A stretch of 64,000 nucleotides of DNA. Origin: Planctomycetaceae bacterium (lineage in GTDB: Bacteria; Planctomycetota; Planctomycetia; Planctomycetales; Planctomycetaceae). The stretch is from positions 1 through 64,000 of the forward strand of contig JAGQQG010000024.1 in assembly GCA_020426325.1 (NCBI GenBank), in the 5' to 3' direction. Under the pieces are notes generated by a model. The model was not told where the DNA came from and made no database searches. It saw nothing but the letters and a program-made list of their open reading frames with translations. Shown in pieces: positions 8,841-19,572 of this stretch. Positions within the stretch are counted from its first letter, which is position 1. Every line of letters begins with the position of its first letter. Both the position numbers and the translations under genes were made by a program.

Positions 8841-8977
8841 CGTCTCGATCCACCAGAGTTCGTAATGCGAAGAGGTAAGTTGACGTCCTGCCCAAGGAGG
8901 ACGCCAGCTCATTAGCCAATAACACTTTCGGGAAAATCCGTATTGCAGGCAAGTCCCTTACATGCAGGATTTGCCGG

Positions 8978-8983
8978 TATAAT
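8978..8983 (+). promoter_or_regulatory. Consensus -10 box ahead of csrA
   Basis: TATAAT at 8978-8983 matches the -10 consensus exactly; no good -35 is found at the expected spacing. It would give a csrA leader of about 130 nt. Confidence 0.35.
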
Positions 8984-9120
8984 TGCACTGACCGATGGTT
9001 CGATCAGCGATTCACGAACTTTCGGCCAACTTTGCCGGTCTGTGATGGCGTTTGGTCTTAGAAGAAACCGAACATGAATGCACGGAAACCATTTCGCACG
9101 ACGCTAACAAGGACACGGCC

Positions 9121-9318
9121 ATGCTCGTTCTCAGTCGCAAGCAGGACGAAAAGATAATCATCGGGGATTCGATCACGCTTATGGTCGTTTCAATCCAGGG
9201 CGACAAAGTGCGTCTGGGCATCGAGGCTCCTAAAGAAGTCACGATACACCGTGAAGAAGTTTATCGGGCGATCCAGGAAGAGCGTAGCCGTCAATCCTCC
9301 GACGCGCCTTCAGCATAG
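9121..9318 (+). CDS. csrA: Carbon storage regulator, translational regulator CsrA
   Basis: A 65-residue RNA-binding protein that controls translation of target mRNAs by binding GGA motifs near their ribosome-binding sites. The sequence MLVLSRKQDEKIIIGDSI, VRLGIEAPKEVTIHREEVY is canonical. The frame extends upstream to 9052 but the family starts at MLVLSR, so ATG 9121 with AGGA nearby is used. It stands alone on the plus strand between the YkgJ gene and lhgO; no flagellar genes or fliW are adjacent. Confidence 0.95.
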   Translation: MLVLSRKQDEKIIIGDSITLMVVSIQGDKVRLGIEAPKEVTIHREEVYRAIQEERSRQSSDAPSA

Positions 9319-9367
9319 CTTGATCAGACAGTCGCGGGTCATTGCGGCATCGGATCCAGTCTGAGGC

Positions 9368-10591
9368 TCAGAGGACACTTGCTTGCGTTGATGTGGGGAG
9401 ACGTTCGGCCAGCCTTTCGACGATTAGTTTGCCGATATTGAGCGATGCTGTCGCGGCCGGTGATGGTGCATTGCCCACGTTGACGACTCGATCCGATTGT
9501 TGGACAACGAAATCATCCAGGAGCTGACCGTCCGGACCGAGTGCCATCGCTCTTACACCCGCAGGTGCAGGTGACAGGTCCTCTGCCTTGATGGCCGGGA
9601 CCAGTCGTTGCAGAGCACGAACGAACGCCTGCTTGCTGATTGATCGCCACATCTCGCCTGCGCCGGTCCTCCAATGCTTGGAGGCCATCTTCAGGAAACC
9701 GCCATAGGTCAGCGCCTCTGCCAAATCCCGCAGGTTGATGTCCGATTTGCGATATCCTTCCCGAGCGAAGGCCAGGACCGCATTGGGGCCGCACTCGACT
9801 CCGCCATGAATCATCCGCGTGAAGTGGACGCCGAGAAATGGGAAACTCGGATCCGGAACTGGGTAAATCAGATTCCGGCAGAGGTGCTGGGACTCGGGAC
9901 GCAGGTCAAAGTACTCCCCACGAAAGGGAACAATCTTGGCTGCCGGTCGCTCTCCGGTCAGCTTTGTCACCCGATCGGCTTGAAGACCGGCACACGTGAT
10001 GACGTAACTGGCAACAACATCCCCCGCGAGGCTCTTGATGATCACTTCATCCGACTTCACCTGACAGTCGGTTACGCGGGCATTGAGCTTGATTTCTCCG
10101 CCCCGTTCACGGATGCGGTCGCCCAGACGCTCGGAGACTTGTCGATAATCAAGGATGCCCGCCTCGGGGACGTGAATCGCGTTGATCCCGGCGGTATGCG
10201 GCTCCAACTCGTCGAGTCGCTCCTTACCGATGATCTCGCATTTGATCCCGTTCGCCTGTCCTCGCTCGAAAATCGTCTGCATTTGTGGCAGTTCAGGCTC
10301 AGCGGTGGCGACGATCACCTTACCACAGATTTCTACGGGAATGCCTTCCCGTTCGCAAAACTCCATCATCGCGAACTTACCATCACGGCAGTTCACCGCT
10401 CGCAACGATCCGGGTTTGTAGTAGATTCCCGAGTGGAGAACCCCTGAGTTATGCCCGGTTTGATGTTCAGCAACCCGGGATTCTTTCTCCAGCACGACGA
10501 TCTTGAGGTCGGGGAACCGTTCACCGAGACGGTAAGCGGTCGCCAGTCCGACGATTCCTCCCCCGACGATCGCGACATCGACACGTTTCAT
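9368..10591 (-). CDS. lhgO: L-2-hydroxyglutarate oxidase
   Basis: A 407-residue FAD-dependent oxidoreductase of the DAO superfamily. The N terminus [20 protein letters not shown] is the dinucleotide-binding motif, followed by VLEKE. The segments [23 protein letters not shown] and [25 protein letters not shown] are typical of L-2-hydroxyglutarate dehydrogenase/oxidase, which returns L-2-hydroxyglutarate to 2-oxoglutarate. It is last in a minus-strand series after coaC, 16 nt downstream, so it may be cotranscribed. Confidence 0.92.
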   Translation of the reverse strand: MKRVDVAIVGGGIVGLATAYRLGERFPDLKIVVLEKESRVAEHQTGHNSGVLHSGIYYKPGSLRAVNCRDGKFAMMEFCEREGIPVEICGKVIVATAEPELPQMQTIFERGQANGIKCEIIGKERLDELEPHTAGINAIHVPEAGILDYRQVSERLGDRIRERGGEIKLNARVTDCQVKSDEVIIKSLAGDVVASYVITCAGLQADRVTKLTGERPAAKIVPFRGEYFDLRPESQHLCRNLIYPVPDPSFPFLGVHFTRMIHGGVECGPNAVLAFAREGYRKSDINLRDLAEALTYGGFLKMASKHWRTGAGEMWRSISKQAFVRALQRLVPAIKAEDLSPAPAGVRAMALGPDGQLLDDFVVQQSDRVVNVGNAPSPAATASLNIGKLIVERLAERLPTSTQASVL

Positions 10592-10607
10592 CTCAGGGCC
10601 TCTTCAC

Positions 10608-11147
10608 TTACACCAGCGCGAATTCGATTCGAGCCATAATGTCCACCGGTTCGGCCATTCGACCGGGTCCGATCGAACCGCAACTCAGCCAGCCACTTCC
10701 TGGGTCAATAATTTCCCAGCCGTCTTCTCTCAGCTGCTCGACATTTCGCTGAACAGGCGGCTTGGTCCACATCTCGTTGTTCATTGCCGGAGCGACCAGC
10801 CGGGGACAGGTGACCGACAAGGCCAACGTGCTCACGAGGTCGTCCGCCTGCCCATGTGCCAGTTTGGCCAGCATGTCAGCCGTGGCCGGGGCGATGACAT
10901 AGGCATCCGCACGTCGCGCCTGACCGATGTGTTCGCCGATGAAATGCTCATGGGCGTCAAACATCCCCAGCAGCACTCGACGACCAGTCAAAGCTTCAAA
11001 TGTCGTCGCCCCGATGAATTTGGTTGCAGCGGGGGTAAGGACAACTGTAACCTTCGCTCCAGCCTGCATCAGCTTGCTGGTGAGGTCTGCCGCTTTGTAG
11101 GCAGCGATCCCTCCCGAGACCCCCAGCAGAACTTCGCGGTCCTTCAT
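10608..11147 (-). CDS. coaC: Phosphopantothenoylcysteine decarboxylase (stand-alone CoaC-type flavoprotein)
   Basis: This 179-residue flavoprotein decarboxylates phosphopantothenoylcysteine in CoA synthesis. Seen are GVSGGIAAYKAADL (FMN binding), the APAMNNEMW motif and the active-site Cys region LSCGSIGPGRM. Only the CoaC half is present; the CoaB synthetase half of the usual CoaBC fusion is not in this ORF and must be elsewhere. Its ATG at 11147 shares one base with the TGA stop of rpoZ, indicating translational coupling. Confidence 0.9.
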   Translation of the reverse strand: MKDREVLLGVSGGIAAYKAADLTSKLMQAGAKVTVVLTPAATKFIGATTFEALTGRRVLLGMFDAHEHFIGEHIGQARRADAYVIAPATADMLAKLAHGQADDLVSTLALSVTCPRLVAPAMNNEMWTKPPVQRNVEQLREDGWEIIDPGSGWLSCGSIGPGRMAEPVDIMARIEFALV

Positions 11148-11419
11148 CAAATGTCATCCAGCGATGGACCGCCGTCCAGATCACCGTCCACGTCCGGGGC
11201 GTCGTCCACCGCAAACACGACGTTTTCCGACTGATCGAGGAAGATCTTGTCGTGCATGATCTCCTCAATCACAGTGTGCATGCCCGGCTTGCCGACAACG
11301 TCGACCAGTGGACGGGCGCCACGGTTGAGTTGAACCAGTCTCTTCTGAATGAGCGTCGACAGTTTAAACCGTCCGCCAACTTTTCTGACGATCTGCTCTT
11401 CCTTCAGTTCTTCCAGCAT
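11147..11419 (-). CDS. rpoZ: RNA polymerase omega subunit
   Basis: A 90-residue protein with the omega fold signature: [25 protein letters not shown]. Omega helps assemble and stabilise the RNA polymerase core. The C-terminal part ([12 protein letters not shown], then an Asp-rich tail) is a lineage-specific extension. ATG 11419 ([10 protein letters not shown]) is used because AAGAGG lies about 10 nt upstream. The order yicC-gmk-rpoZ-coaC is a widely conserved arrangement, which supports the call. Confidence 0.88.
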   Translation of the reverse strand: MLEELKEEQIVRKVGGRFKLSTLIQKRLVQLNRGARPLVDVVGKPGMHTVIEEIMHDKIFLDQSENVVFAVDDAPDVDGDLDGGPSLDDI

Positions 11420-11512
11420 CGATTGATACCTCTTCGCCCCTGATGTGAACACCTCGGACCTTCAGTCAACTGACGGAAGCTGAGGGAGACGATCAGCAGC
11501 AGCCTCTTCCAA

Positions 11513-12169
11513 CTAGTGATTCTGTGCGACGGATTTCAGAATCCGGCAGATTTCCTGCACGGTATCGTCCAGCGATTCGTTGACGACCCGGTAACGATAG
11601 CGATCCGCGAATGTAAGCTCTCGTTCGGCCGTCTGCAACCGACGCTGAATGACGGCTTCATCCTCCGTGCCCCGATCACGCAACCGCTTCTCGTACACGC
11701 CCGGAGGGGAGGAGAGGAAAATCGAGACCGCGTCCGGGTAGCGTGCCATGACATTGAGCGTTCCCTCGACGTCAATTTCGAGTAACGACCAGCCACCCGC
11801 ATCATGAGCCCGCTGGACCTCAGAGAAGGGCGTGCCATACCAGTAGCCGCTCTTGTGAACCTCTGCACACTCCAGGAATTCCCCCGCCTGCCGTTTTGAC
11901 TGGAATTCGTCATCGGAAAGAAAGTAATAGTCCTCGCCGTCAACCTCCCCGGTGCGTGGGGGGCGCGTGGTTGCAGAGATCGATTTGATCAGGCGAACGG
12001 GGGACTCGTCCAATAGCCGGGCAACGACCGTCGTCTTACCAGTTCCACTCGGTCCGGAAAGGACCACAACGGGAACATCTGGAGGCGGCATTGAGCAGGG
12101 AGCACCGGACATCGGGTCGGGAAGTGAGTATGGAGGATTGAGAATGGAGCCTGAGACGAAGCGGGACAT
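11513..12169 (-). CDS. gmk: Guanylate kinase
   Basis: It phosphorylates GMP to GDP. The P-loop [10 protein letters not shown], the GMP-binding segment [21 protein letters not shown] and LLEIDVEG are all present. The 218 residues include an N-terminal extension of about 30 residues before the P-loop strand; in-frame ATGs at 12112 and 12091 are alternatives, but only 12169 has a reasonable ribosome-binding site (AGAGG). It lies 14 nt downstream of yicC. Confidence 0.93.
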   Translation of the reverse strand: MSRFVSGSILNPPYSLPDPMSGAPCSMPPPDVPVVVLSGPSGTGKTTVVARLLDESPVRLIKSISATTRPPRTGEVDGEDYYFLSDDEFQSKRQAGEFLECAEVHKSGYWYGTPFSEVQRAHDAGGWSLLEIDVEGTLNVMARYPDAVSIFLSSPPGVYEKRLRDRGTEDEAVIQRRLQTAERELTFADRYRYRVVNESLDDTVQEICRILKSVAQNH

Positions 12170-12183
12170 TGGCTTTTTGCCTC

Positions 12184-13068
12184 TTACTCCACGTTTTGCA
12201 CGATCTCACGGAGTCTTTCGATGCAGCCTTTCATTTCGACGACTGCATGAGCAATGTCCACATTGTTGGACTTTGATCCGATTGTGTTGACTTCGCGGAA
12301 CATCTCCTGACAGAGGAATTCGAGTTTGCGACCGGCAGACTCTTTCTGATTCAGGCACTCAGAGAACTGATCGAGATGGCTGCGCATCCGCGTGATCTCT
12401 TCATTGATGTCACACCGATCGGCAAACAGACTGACTTCCCGGATCAGGTCTGCATCCGTGACCGACACGCCTGTGTCTCTCAGGAGTTGAGTGACCCGGT
12501 CCTTGAGCTTGTCGCGATACTGGACAATCACGGTCGGAGCCCGTTCCGCGACAGTTTCGAGTTGAGCAGCGATCAGTTCGCACTGCTGTACGAGGTCCTG
12601 TCGCATCGAGTCCCCCTCCCGCTGACGGAACTCGTCAAGCTGGGCGAGTGCCTTCTCCAGAACCTTCTGAACCAGAGGCCACTCCGCATCGACGTCCGTA
12701 CGACCATCTTCGTCCTCGACGATCACGCCAGGAAGGGTGAGAAAATCCGTCAGCTGCGCTGGAGGTGACAGGTGCATTTCGTCTGTGATGGCGATGAGCT
12801 GTTCCCAGTAGGACTGAATCACATCATGGTTGATATGATACTGCCCCGATCGGGAGACCGAGTCTATCCGCAAGGCGATGTTGACGGTCCCTCGGGCGAC
12901 CGAGTTCCTCACGAGCTTTTCGATCTCCTGCTCCTTGGCAGAGTAGGCATCAGGACAGCGGATACTGACCTTCAGGTAGCGGTTGTTGACGGTCCGCACT
13001 TCGACCGCGATGAGCCTTCCGCCCTCTTGCTCCCGCGCGTCGCCATATCCGGTCATGCTCAGTAGCAC
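12184..13068 (-). CDS. yicC: YicC-family protein (putative endoribonuclease)
   Basis: A 294-residue YicC-type protein. The family's N terminus ([10 protein letters not shown]) and C-terminal DUF1732 block ([36 protein letters not shown]) are clear. E. coli YicC has been described as an endoribonuclease. The start is GTG at 13068, four codons before the conserved MTGYG. It leads the gmk-rpoZ-coaC series. Confidence 0.92.
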   Translation of the reverse strand: MLLSMTGYGDAREQEGGRLIAVEVRTVNNRYLKVSIRCPDAYSAKEQEIEKLVRNSVARGTVNIALRIDSVSRSGQYHINHDVIQSYWEQLIAITDEMHLSPPAQLTDFLTLPGVIVEDEDGRTDVDAEWPLVQKVLEKALAQLDEFRQREGDSMRQDLVQQCELIAAQLETVAERAPTVIVQYRDKLKDRVTQLLRDTGVSVTDADLIREVSLFADRCDINEEITRMRSHLDQFSECLNQKESAGRKLEFLCQEMFREVNTIGSKSNNVDIAHAVVEMKGCIERLREIVQNVE

Positions 13069-13180
13069 GGCTGACCTGTTTCCTGATGCTGAATCGTCAT
13101 GGAGAAATCATCGAACGGATGTCGACCCGAATAAGTGACGGTTCGATTGAACGAATCGAATTTCTGAGCCCGACTGTCAA

Positions 13181-13765
13181 CTATTGTTCCGAACTCTGGG
13201 TCTGGTCCCCGTCAGCAGCCGGAGTCTCGGCTGGAGCAGCTTCGTCAGAAGGTGCTGTCGGTTCGGCTGCGGGCTCATTGCCATCGGTTGCCTCAGTCGA
13301 TTCTTCCTGCGGAGTTTCGGTCTCAGGAGTCTCAGCGGGGGTTTCCTCCGTCGCTGCAGGTTCCTCGGTAGAGGACTCTTCAGCTGATTCTCCCTCAGTG
13401 CCGCTCTCCGATTTCAGTCCCTCAAGGTCTTCGGTACTCAAGTCGAACGGCGCCTCACTTTCGCCTTCTGCCCCCAGCGGAGTCTCTTCAGCCCCAGCAG
13501 GAGCGATTCCAGGGAGACCGGATGACCGGCTTTCAGCCCCTGCTCGCAAGAAGTATCCGCTGCCACCGGCGACGAGCACCCAGGCGACAGCAATCACCAC
13601 CGTGATCTTGGTGAAGACGTCACCTGCTTTAGTTCCGAAAGCACTCTGACCGCCTGCTCCACCGAAAGCACCAGCCAACCCGCCACCACGTCCTCGCTGG
13701 AGGAGCACGACGATCATCAGAAGCATTCCGAGGAACAGCAGCAGGATTTGGGTGAGCATAGCCAT
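13181..13765 (-). CDS. secG: Preprotein translocase subunit SecG with long acidic tail
   Basis: SecG assists protein export through SecYEG. The first 75 or so residues are typical: a hydrophobic helix ([33 protein letters not shown] in parts), [10 protein letters not shown], and a second helix. About 120 further residues form a Glu/Ser/Thr/Pro/Ala-rich acidic tail with repeated ETPxETP-like units. Most SecG proteins are far shorter. ATG 13765 is chosen because GGGAG lies upstream. Confidence 0.9.
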   Translation of the reverse strand: MAMLTQILLLFLGMLLMIVVLLQRGRGGGLAGAFGGAGGQSAFGTKAGDVFTKITVVIAVAWVLVAGGSGYFLRAGAESRSSGLPGIAPAGAEETPLGAEGESEAPFDLSTEDLEGLKSESGTEGESAEESSTEEPAATEETPAETPETETPQEESTEATDGNEPAAEPTAPSDEAAPAETPAADGDQTQSSEQ

Positions 13766-13871
13766 GGTCGTGTCGACTCCCTGTCTCCGTAGGGCAGGAT
13801 CACAACCTGCCATGTTGGTCATTGTCTTGAGACAGCAGTTCGCGATGCTGCCTCGAATCTTAATTAAACTG

Positions 13872-14645
13872 TTACGAAGCGACAGAGACGTGTGCCGCTT
13901 CGATGATCGGTATGAATGTCTCCGGTTTCAGGCTCGCACCACCCACCAGTGCCCCATCGACGTTAGGCTGTGCCAGCAACTCGGCAGCGTTGTCAGGTTT
14001 GACGCTGCCACCGTACTGGATACGGGTCGCCTGGGCGACATCGGGATTGTAGCGAGACTGCATCCAATTGCGAAGATGAGCATGTGCCGACTCGGCCTGA
14101 TCCGGAGTCGCGGTCTCGCCCGTGCCGATTGCCCACACCGGTTCGTAGGCGATCACGACTTTGGCCATCTGCTCAGCCGTTACATCCGCAAGTCCACCTT
14201 CCATCTGACGATCGAGAACGGCATTCGTCTGATCCGCTTTCCGTTCTTCGATCAGTTCGCCGACGCACAGGATGACACCAAGCCCCTTGGCGAGAGCCGC
14301 CTGCACCTTCTTGTTGATGAGTTCGTCCGTCTCACCCAGCACGTGACGCCGTTCGCTATGCCCGAGGATGACCCACTGACACCCCACATCCGTCAGCATG
14401 TCGAGCGCTGTTTCTCCCGTGAAAGCCCCCGGCTGCTCGAAGTAGGCATTCTGGGCTGCCACTGTGACACCAGAGTTTCCTACAGCTTCCTTCACAGCCG
14501 TCAGGTAAACAAACGGAGGGCCAACTGCCACGTCGACCTGATCAACCAGTGCCTTTGCGCCGTCCGCGACTCCTTTTGCCAACGCGACGGCGGAGGCATG
14601 GGTCTGCGTCATTTTCCAGTTACCGGCGACGAAGGGGCGTCGCAT
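13872..14645 (-). CDS. tpiA: Triosephosphate isomerase
   Basis: It interconverts dihydroxyacetone phosphate and glyceraldehyde 3-phosphate in glycolysis. The 257-residue sequence contains NWKM (substrate Lys), ILGHSERR (catalytic His) and [13 protein letters not shown] (catalytic Glu), plus [10 protein letters not shown] and GALVGGASL for phosphate binding. AAGGAGAAG precedes the ATG. It lies upstream of secG with a gap of about 100 nt, a common neighbour order (tpiA-secG). Confidence 0.97.
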   Translation of the reverse strand: MRRPFVAGNWKMTQTHASAVALAKGVADGAKALVDQVDVAVGPPFVYLTAVKEAVGNSGVTVAAQNAYFEQPGAFTGETALDMLTDVGCQWVILGHSERRHVLGETDELINKKVQAALAKGLGVILCVGELIEERKADQTNAVLDRQMEGGLADVTAEQMAKVVIAYEPVWAIGTGETATPDQAESAHAHLRNWMQSRYNPDVAQATRIQYGGSVKPDNAAELLAQPNVDGALVGGASLKPETFIPIIEAAHVSVAS

Positions 14646-14665
14646 ATGACTTCTCCTTGATTGCT

Positions 14666-15700
14666 TTAGTTCGATGAAGGAACGGGAATCGAGCGCCCGA
14701 AGACTTCGGCGAGCTTCTTCATTTGCTGCATGACTTCCGCGAATTGGTTAGGGAGCAATGCCTGCTGGCCATCGCTCATCGCCTCTTCCGGCCGACAGTG
14801 CACCTCGATATGGACTCCATCTGCCCCAGCCGCGATGGCAGCCAGCGACATCGGTGGAATCAATTCGGGGCGTCCCGTTGCGTGACTTGGGTCAACGATC
14901 ACCGGGAGATGGGACAATCCCTTGCTGTTCGGCACCATCGCGAGATCGAGAAGATTCCGCGTCGAAGAATCGAAACTCTTGATGCCCCGCTCGCAGAGGA
15001 TCACACGCGGGTTGCCATTGGCCAGAATGTATTCAGCCGACATCAGCAAATCCTCGACGGTCGCACTCATGCCTCGTTTGAGCAGGACCGGCCGTTTCGT
15101 CTGCCCGACCTCGGTCAGCAGGTTGAAATTCTGCATATTGCGGGCACCGATTTGAAAGAGGTCGGTGTACTTGTCGATTAATTCGACCTGACGCGGGTCC
15201 ATCACCTCAGTGACGACCGGCATTCCCAGCTCGTCCCCAACTTTTCGCAGGATCTTGAGCCCTTCTTCGCCCATGCCCTGGTAGCTGTACGGACTCGTCC
15301 GCGGCTTGAACGCCCCTCCTCGAAGGATATTGGCTCCCGCGTCCCTGACGCTCCGGGCAATCTCCATCAGGACTTCTTCGCCTTCTATCGCACATGGGCC
15401 GGCAATCATCCCCAGTGAGCCGCCTCCCACGGTCACTCCATGTCCAACATCAAAAGCGGAGTCTTCACGCTGGACTTCTCGGCTGGCCAACTTGTAAGGC
15501 TTGAGCACGGGCACCACGTTTTCAACGCCTGGAATTGCTCGCAAAGGTGCGTTACGAACCACGTCCTCCTCTCCGATCACACCGATCAGGGTACGATGCT
15601 CTCCCTGACTGACATCGTGTTTGAGGCCGAACTCTTCAATTTTTTCCAGTACGTGAGCCAGTTGCTCTTCCGAGCAATTGGGCTTGAGAATGATGATCAT
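14666..15700 (-). CDS. aroF: 3-deoxy-7-phosphoheptulonate synthase (DAHP synthase, type I-beta with regulatory domain)
   Basis: It catalyses the first step of the shikimate pathway. Residues 1 to about 70 ([20 protein letters not shown] onward) form the ferredoxin-like regulatory domain known from Thermotoga-type enzymes; the barrel follows with [44 protein letters not shown] and [12 protein letters not shown]. The start is ATG 15700 since the family begins MIIILKP; the longer frame adds 22 unconserved residues. It lies just downstream of the P-protein gene on the same strand, so both aromatic genes may be coexpressed. Confidence 0.94.
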   Translation of the reverse strand: MIIILKPNCSEEQLAHVLEKIEEFGLKHDVSQGEHRTLIGVIGEEDVVRNAPLRAIPGVENVVPVLKPYKLASREVQREDSAFDVGHGVTVGGGSLGMIAGPCAIEGEEVLMEIARSVRDAGANILRGGAFKPRTSPYSYQGMGEEGLKILRKVGDELGMPVVTEVMDPRQVELIDKYTDLFQIGARNMQNFNLLTEVGQTKRPVLLKRGMSATVEDLLMSAEYILANGNPRVILCERGIKSFDSSTRNLLDLAMVPNSKGLSHLPVIVDPSHATGRPELIPPMSLAAIAAGADGVHIEVHCRPEEAMSDGQQALLPNQFAEVMQQMKKLAEVFGRSIPVPSSN

Positions 15701-15853
15701 GATCGATGGTCTTTGAGAGGTGGATTGCCTGCGTTCGGAGACTGTTTGCCAGACATCCTGTCGCAATCATAGAGCGAATCCGTCCGGGTGCCAGACTACA
15801 AGGGCTGAGAACTCTCAGCTGAATCTCTGGACGAAAATCTGATGAATTAGCCT

Positions 15854-17101
15854 CTATTCAAATGGCTCGCTGCGGGGATAAGAGCCAAGCACTTCGAGGC
15901 GAACGGCTTTCTGCTCCAATTCCACGAGAGCTCGTTTAATCGGACCGTCCTGCATGTGCCCTTCGAAGTCCAGGAAGAAGAGATATCCCATCTCCGGACC
16001 TCTCAACGGGAACGATTCAATCCAGGTCAGATTGATCCTGGCACGTTTGAAACCTGCCAGAGCGTCAGACAGCGACCCCGGTTTGTGTGAGATTTGCAGA
16101 AGAAGTGCAGTCCGGTCCTTGCCGGTGGGTTTCGCCGATTTGTCGCCAATAACCGCAAATCGTGTAACATTGTGTGCATTGTCCTCGATCCGCTCCGCGA
16201 GCACATCCAAGCCATACTCGACAGCAGCCTGAGCACTGGCGATCGCCCCCGCCCCCGGTTTGTCACGGGCTAACGTGGCGGCTGTTGACGTGCTCGTAAC
16301 CTCATGCAGGTGCGCCATCGGCATGTTTCGGGCAAGCCAGTCACGACACTGCGACAACGCCTGTGGCTTACTGTAAATCTCGACAATCTCGCTTCGAGGC
16401 GAGCGCGACATTAAATTGTGATGAACGCTCATCTGCACTTCGCCACAAATTCGCAGTGGCAGCCGGGTGAACATGTCCAGCGTGTCCACGATTCGACCGT
16501 CGGTGCTGTTCTCGATCGGCACGATGCCAAATTCCGTGTGGCCTCGATTCACTTCCTCAAACACGGAAGCAATCGTGTTGACCGGAATTAGGTCCGCACT
16601 CTTCCCAAATCGTTGTATAGCAGCGAGATGCGTAAAACTGAATTTCGGGCCGAGATAAGCAACCCGGAGGGTTTTGACCTGAGCACGAGCCGCACTCAGA
16701 ATTTCCCGATAGACCGATCGGGCAGCTGTTGATGACAGAGGTCCCGTATTTGCGGCATCGAGTTGCTCCCACAAATCGTATTCAAGTGGGTGATCAAACA
16801 GATTGATCCCCGAAGCCGACCGCTCCTGAATCTGCTCGACCGTTAACCGGGCCCGATCGTTGATCAGTTTAAGGATCTGCTTATCAAGCGCACCAAGCTG
16901 CTGCTCGACAGATTGAGGCTTTTTTCGTGGCTTCTCAGCAGGTTGAGGGGCAGGCTTTTTACGGATCGCTGTCCGAGGTGTTTTTGTCTTCCGAGCGGCA
17001 GGCTTCTTTCGGGCAGATGCCTTTTTCACGGGCTTCTTTCGAGCCGCCTTTGCGGGTGACCGTTTCGCCGCCTTCTTCTTGATCGGTCGCTTCTTTGCCA
17101 T
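15854..17101 (-). CDS. pheA: Bifunctional chorismate mutase / prephenate dehydratase with a lysine-rich N-terminal tail
   Basis: A 415-residue P-protein of phenylalanine synthesis. Residues about 64-145 look like a chorismate mutase helix bundle ([18 protein letters not shown]), then prephenate dehydratase ([43 protein letters not shown]) and a C-terminal ACT domain ([20 protein letters not shown]) for feedback by phenylalanine. The first 60 or so residues are Lys/Ala/Pro/Arg-rich with KKPxxKxxARKKPAA-like repeats, resembling histone H1 tails. No other good start removes this tail cleanly: the ATG at 17101 is the only Met before the enzyme domain. Confidence 0.93.
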   Translation of the reverse strand: MAKKRPIKKKAAKRSPAKAARKKPVKKASARKKPAARKTKTPRTAIRKKPAPQPAEKPRKKPQSVEQQLGALDKQILKLINDRARLTVEQIQERSASGINLFDHPLEYDLWEQLDAANTGPLSSTAARSVYREILSAARAQVKTLRVAYLGPKFSFTHLAAIQRFGKSADLIPVNTIASVFEEVNRGHTEFGIVPIENSTDGRIVDTLDMFTRLPLRICGEVQMSVHHNLMSRSPRSEIVEIYSKPQALSQCRDWLARNMPMAHLHEVTSTSTAATLARDKPGAGAIASAQAAVEYGLDVLAERIEDNAHNVTRFAVIGDKSAKPTGKDRTALLLQISHKPGSLSDALAGFKRARINLTWIESFPLRGPEMGYLFFLDFEGHMQDGPIKRALVELEQKAVRLEVLGSYPRSEPFE

Positions 17102-17336
17102 CAGAGGCCTGCTGTCTGCTGCATGAGTTCAACGACGCTCGCTTCCGTGCGACTCTGCTCCCATCACCCGAGATGACCACCCGAAAACGATCCCGAAGGA
17201 TTGACAAAAAGGGCAGTTTAGTAGACCTCTCCAGCGATAACTCTTAACATCAAAAAGACTTGGATCACAGTTGTACAGACGCCCCTCGCGGGTGTCAAGC
17301 GGCTGGGCCGTCCCTCAGCAGCCCCGCACTCCAAAG

Positions 17337-17411
17337 TGCCATATTGGCACCACTGGCGGTTGGTTACCCATGAATTAACACTGCCAATATGGCGACATTG
17401 CCGTACTGGCA
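17337..17411 (+). promoter_or_regulatory. Three inverted repeats TGCC-N5-GGCA, probable activator-binding sites for dnaK
   Basis: Three 13-bp sites share the frame TGCC-N5-GGC(A/G): TGCCATATTGGCA (17337-17349), TGCCAATATGGCG (17382-17394) and TGCCGTACTGGCA (17399-17411). Their centres lie about 112, 129 and 174 nt before the start predicted from the sigma-54 site at 17491. That is the usual placement for enhancer sites of sigma-54 activators. Which protein binds is unknown. Confidence 0.6.
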
Positions 17412-17490
17412 GCAGCGCCACAGGTAAGTCCATGTCCTCAAGGTGTTGAAAAATAATATGTTATCGACACATCCTCGACTCACGCCGGTT

Positions 17491-17506
17491 TGGTACACAC
17501 ATTGCA
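17491..17506 (+). promoter_or_regulatory. Sigma-54 (RpoN)-type promoter for dnaK
   Basis: TGGTACACACATTGCA matches the -24/-12 consensus TGGYAC-N5-TTGCA, with GG at 17492-17493 and GC at 17504-17505 separated by exactly 10 nt. The predicted start is near 17517, giving a leader of about 120 nt. No CIRCE element (TTAGCACTC...GAGTGCTAA) is visible in the region. Confidence 0.65.
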
Positions 17507-17636
17507 AACGCTGACATGGGCGATTCTGCACGTCTTGATGTCACACGTCGTTTGTCTGGATGTTCAGATCGCTTCCTCAAAATTAACAGATGACCGAAAC
17601 CAGCGGACATAAATTTTCAAATCGGGAGAACTCATC

Positions 17637-19550
17637 ATGGCTGTTTCCAGCGAAAAGGTAATAGGAATAGACCTGGGCACGACCAACTCCGTCGTCTCCG
17701 TCATGGAAGGGGGCGAAGCCAAAGTCATCGCCAACCAGGAAGGGGCACGCACGACCCCCTCTGTCGTGGCCTTCAACGACAAGGGCGAAGTCCTTGTGGG
17801 CGAGCCAGCCAAGCGGCAGGCCATCACCAACCCCCAGAACACCATCTACTCCATCAAGCGGTTCATGGGCCGGCGTCACAACGAGGTCGAGTCCGAGGAG
17901 AAGATCGTGCCGTACAAGGTCGTCGGCGGGGCTGGAGATTATGTGAAGGTCGACGTTAACGGTAAAGAGCACACGCCCCCCGAGATCTCGGCTCATGTCC
18001 TGATGAAACTCAAGGACGCGGCTGAGAACTACCTCGGCCACAAAGTCAACAAGGCCGTCATCACGGTCCCTGCGTACTTCAACGACGCGCAGCGGCAGGC
18101 CACCAAAGACGCCGGTCAGATCGCCGGCCTTGATGTCTCGCGGATCATCAACGAGCCGACCGCAGCCGCTCTCGCCTACGGGCTGGAGAAGGAGAAGGAC
18201 GAGAAGATCTGCGTGTTCGACCTCGGCGGCGGCACGTTCGACGTCTCGATCCTCGAAGTTGAAGAAGGTTCGATCGAGGTGCTCTCCACCAACGGCGACA
18301 CGCACCTGGGTGGTGACGATTTCGACGAACTGCTCATCGACCACATCGCCAAAAAGTTCCAAAACGATCAGGGGATCGACCTCCGCAAAGACCCCATGGC
18401 CCTGCAGCGTCTGCGTGAAGCGGCCGAGAAGGCGAAGAAGGAACTCTCCTCGTCGCAGTCGACTGACATCAACCTGCCGTTCATCACGGCCGACTCCTCA
18501 GGGGCCAAACACCTGCAGATGTCGATCTCAAGATCGGAGTTCGAGAAACTCATCGATCCGCTCGTCGAACGCTGTCGCAAGCCGGTCGAGCAGGCACTCA
18601 AGGATGCCAAGCTCAAACCGGGCGACATCGATGAAGTCGTGCTCGTCGGCGGCTCGACCCGTGTCCCGATGGTGGTCGATCTCGTCAAGAAGGTGTTCAA
18701 CGGCAAAGAGCCTCACAAAGGGGTGAACCCGGACGAAGTCGTTTCGATCGGTGCTGCCATTCAGGGGGGTATCATTGCTGGCGATGTCAAGGACGTGGTG
18801 CTGCTCGACGTCACACCGCTCTCGCTCGGCATCGAGACCGAAGGGGGCGTGATGACCGTGCTCGTCGAACGCAACACGACCATCCCGGCTACCAAGTCGG
18901 AAACCTTCTCGACCGCAGCCGACAATCAGACGGCTGTCACCGTCCGCGTCTTCCAGGGTGAACGTTCGATGGCCAGCGACAACCGGCTGCTCGACCAGTT
19001 CAACCTCGAAGGTCTCCCCCCCGCACCGCGAGGCGTCCCGCAGATCGAAGTCTCCTTCGACATCGATGTGAACGGCATCCTCAACGTCTCCGCCAAGGAC
19101 AAGGGAACCGGCAAGGAGCACAAGGTCACCATCCAGCAGTCCAGCGGTCTCTCTGAAGGTGAGATCGAGCAGATGCGGAAGGACGCCGAGTCGCACGCCG
19201 ACGAGGACCGCAAGAAGAAGGAACTGGCCCAGGCCAAAAACATGGCTTCCACGCTCGCCTACCAGACGGAGAAGACCCTCAAAGAGCACGCGGACAAACT
19301 GGACGCCGGCTCGAAAGAGGCGATCGAAGCGGCCATCAAGAAGGTCAAAGACGCAGAAGCAGGAGACGACCTCGCTGCAATTAAATCCGCGACCGAAGAA
19401 CTGGAGCAGGCAACCCACGCCCTCTCCAAACACATGTACGAATCGGCCCAGGCCGCCGGCGGCGGAGAAGGTGAACCCGCCGGAGCCACCAGCTCCACAG
19501 GCTCCTCCGACGAAGACGTCATCGACGCCGAATTCGAAACGAAGGAGTGA
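17637..19550 (+). CDS. dnaK: Molecular chaperone DnaK (Hsp70)
   Basis: A 637-residue ATP-dependent chaperone that binds exposed hydrophobic segments of client proteins together with DnaJ and GrpE. Seen are GIDLGTTNS (residues 10-18, ATP binding), [34 protein letters not shown], the linker region [15 protein letters not shown] and the C-terminal [13 protein letters not shown] that ends many bacterial DnaKs. The gene is monocistronic here: no grpE or dnaJ follows. Upstream it has a sigma-54-type promoter with three inverted repeats instead of a recognisable CIRCE. Confidence 0.98.
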   Translation: MAVSSEKVIGIDLGTTNSVVSVMEGGEAKVIANQEGARTTPSVVAFNDKGEVLVGEPAKRQAITNPQNTIYSIKRFMGRRHNEVESEEKIVPYKVVGGAGDYVKVDVNGKEHTPPEISAHVLMKLKDAAENYLGHKVNKAVITVPAYFNDAQRQATKDAGQIAGLDVSRIINEPTAAALAYGLEKEKDEKICVFDLGGGTFDVSILEVEEGSIEVLSTNGDTHLGGDDFDELLIDHIAKKFQNDQGIDLRKDPMALQRLREAAEKAKKELSSSQSTDINLPFITADSSGAKHLQMSISRSEFEKLIDPLVERCRKPVEQALKDAKLKPGDIDEVVLVGGSTRVPMVVDLVKKVFNGKEPHKGVNPDEVVSIGAAIQGGIIAGDVKDVVLLDVTPLSLGIETEGGVMTVLVERNTTIPATKSETFSTAADNQTAVTVRVFQGERSMASDNRLLDQFNLEGLPPAPRGVPQIEVSFDIDVNGILNVSAKDKGTGKEHKVTIQQSSGLSEGEIEQMRKDAESHADEDRKKKELAQAKNMASTLAYQTEKTLKEHADKLDAGSKEAIEAAIKKVKDAEAGDDLAAIKSATEELEQATHALSKHMYESAQAAGGGEGEPAGATSSTGSSDEDVIDAEFETKE

Positions 19551-19572
19551 TAAGTGAGTTCACGTTGGGTGG

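Noticed and set aside
13752..14660. Plus-strand open frame over tpiA
   Set aside because: Shadow of triosephosphate isomerase with no ribosome-binding site or domain.
17102..17636. CIRCE element upstream of dnaK
   Set aside because: No TTAGCACTC-N9-GAGTGCTAA or close variant is present; the inverted repeats found have a different core.
17583..18362. Long open frame antisense to dnaK
   Set aside because: It lies wholly opposite a clear dnaK, is rich in Val/Asp/Gly/Arg as mirrored codons would be, and has no family resemblance. The same holds for the minus-strand frame at 18528-19433.
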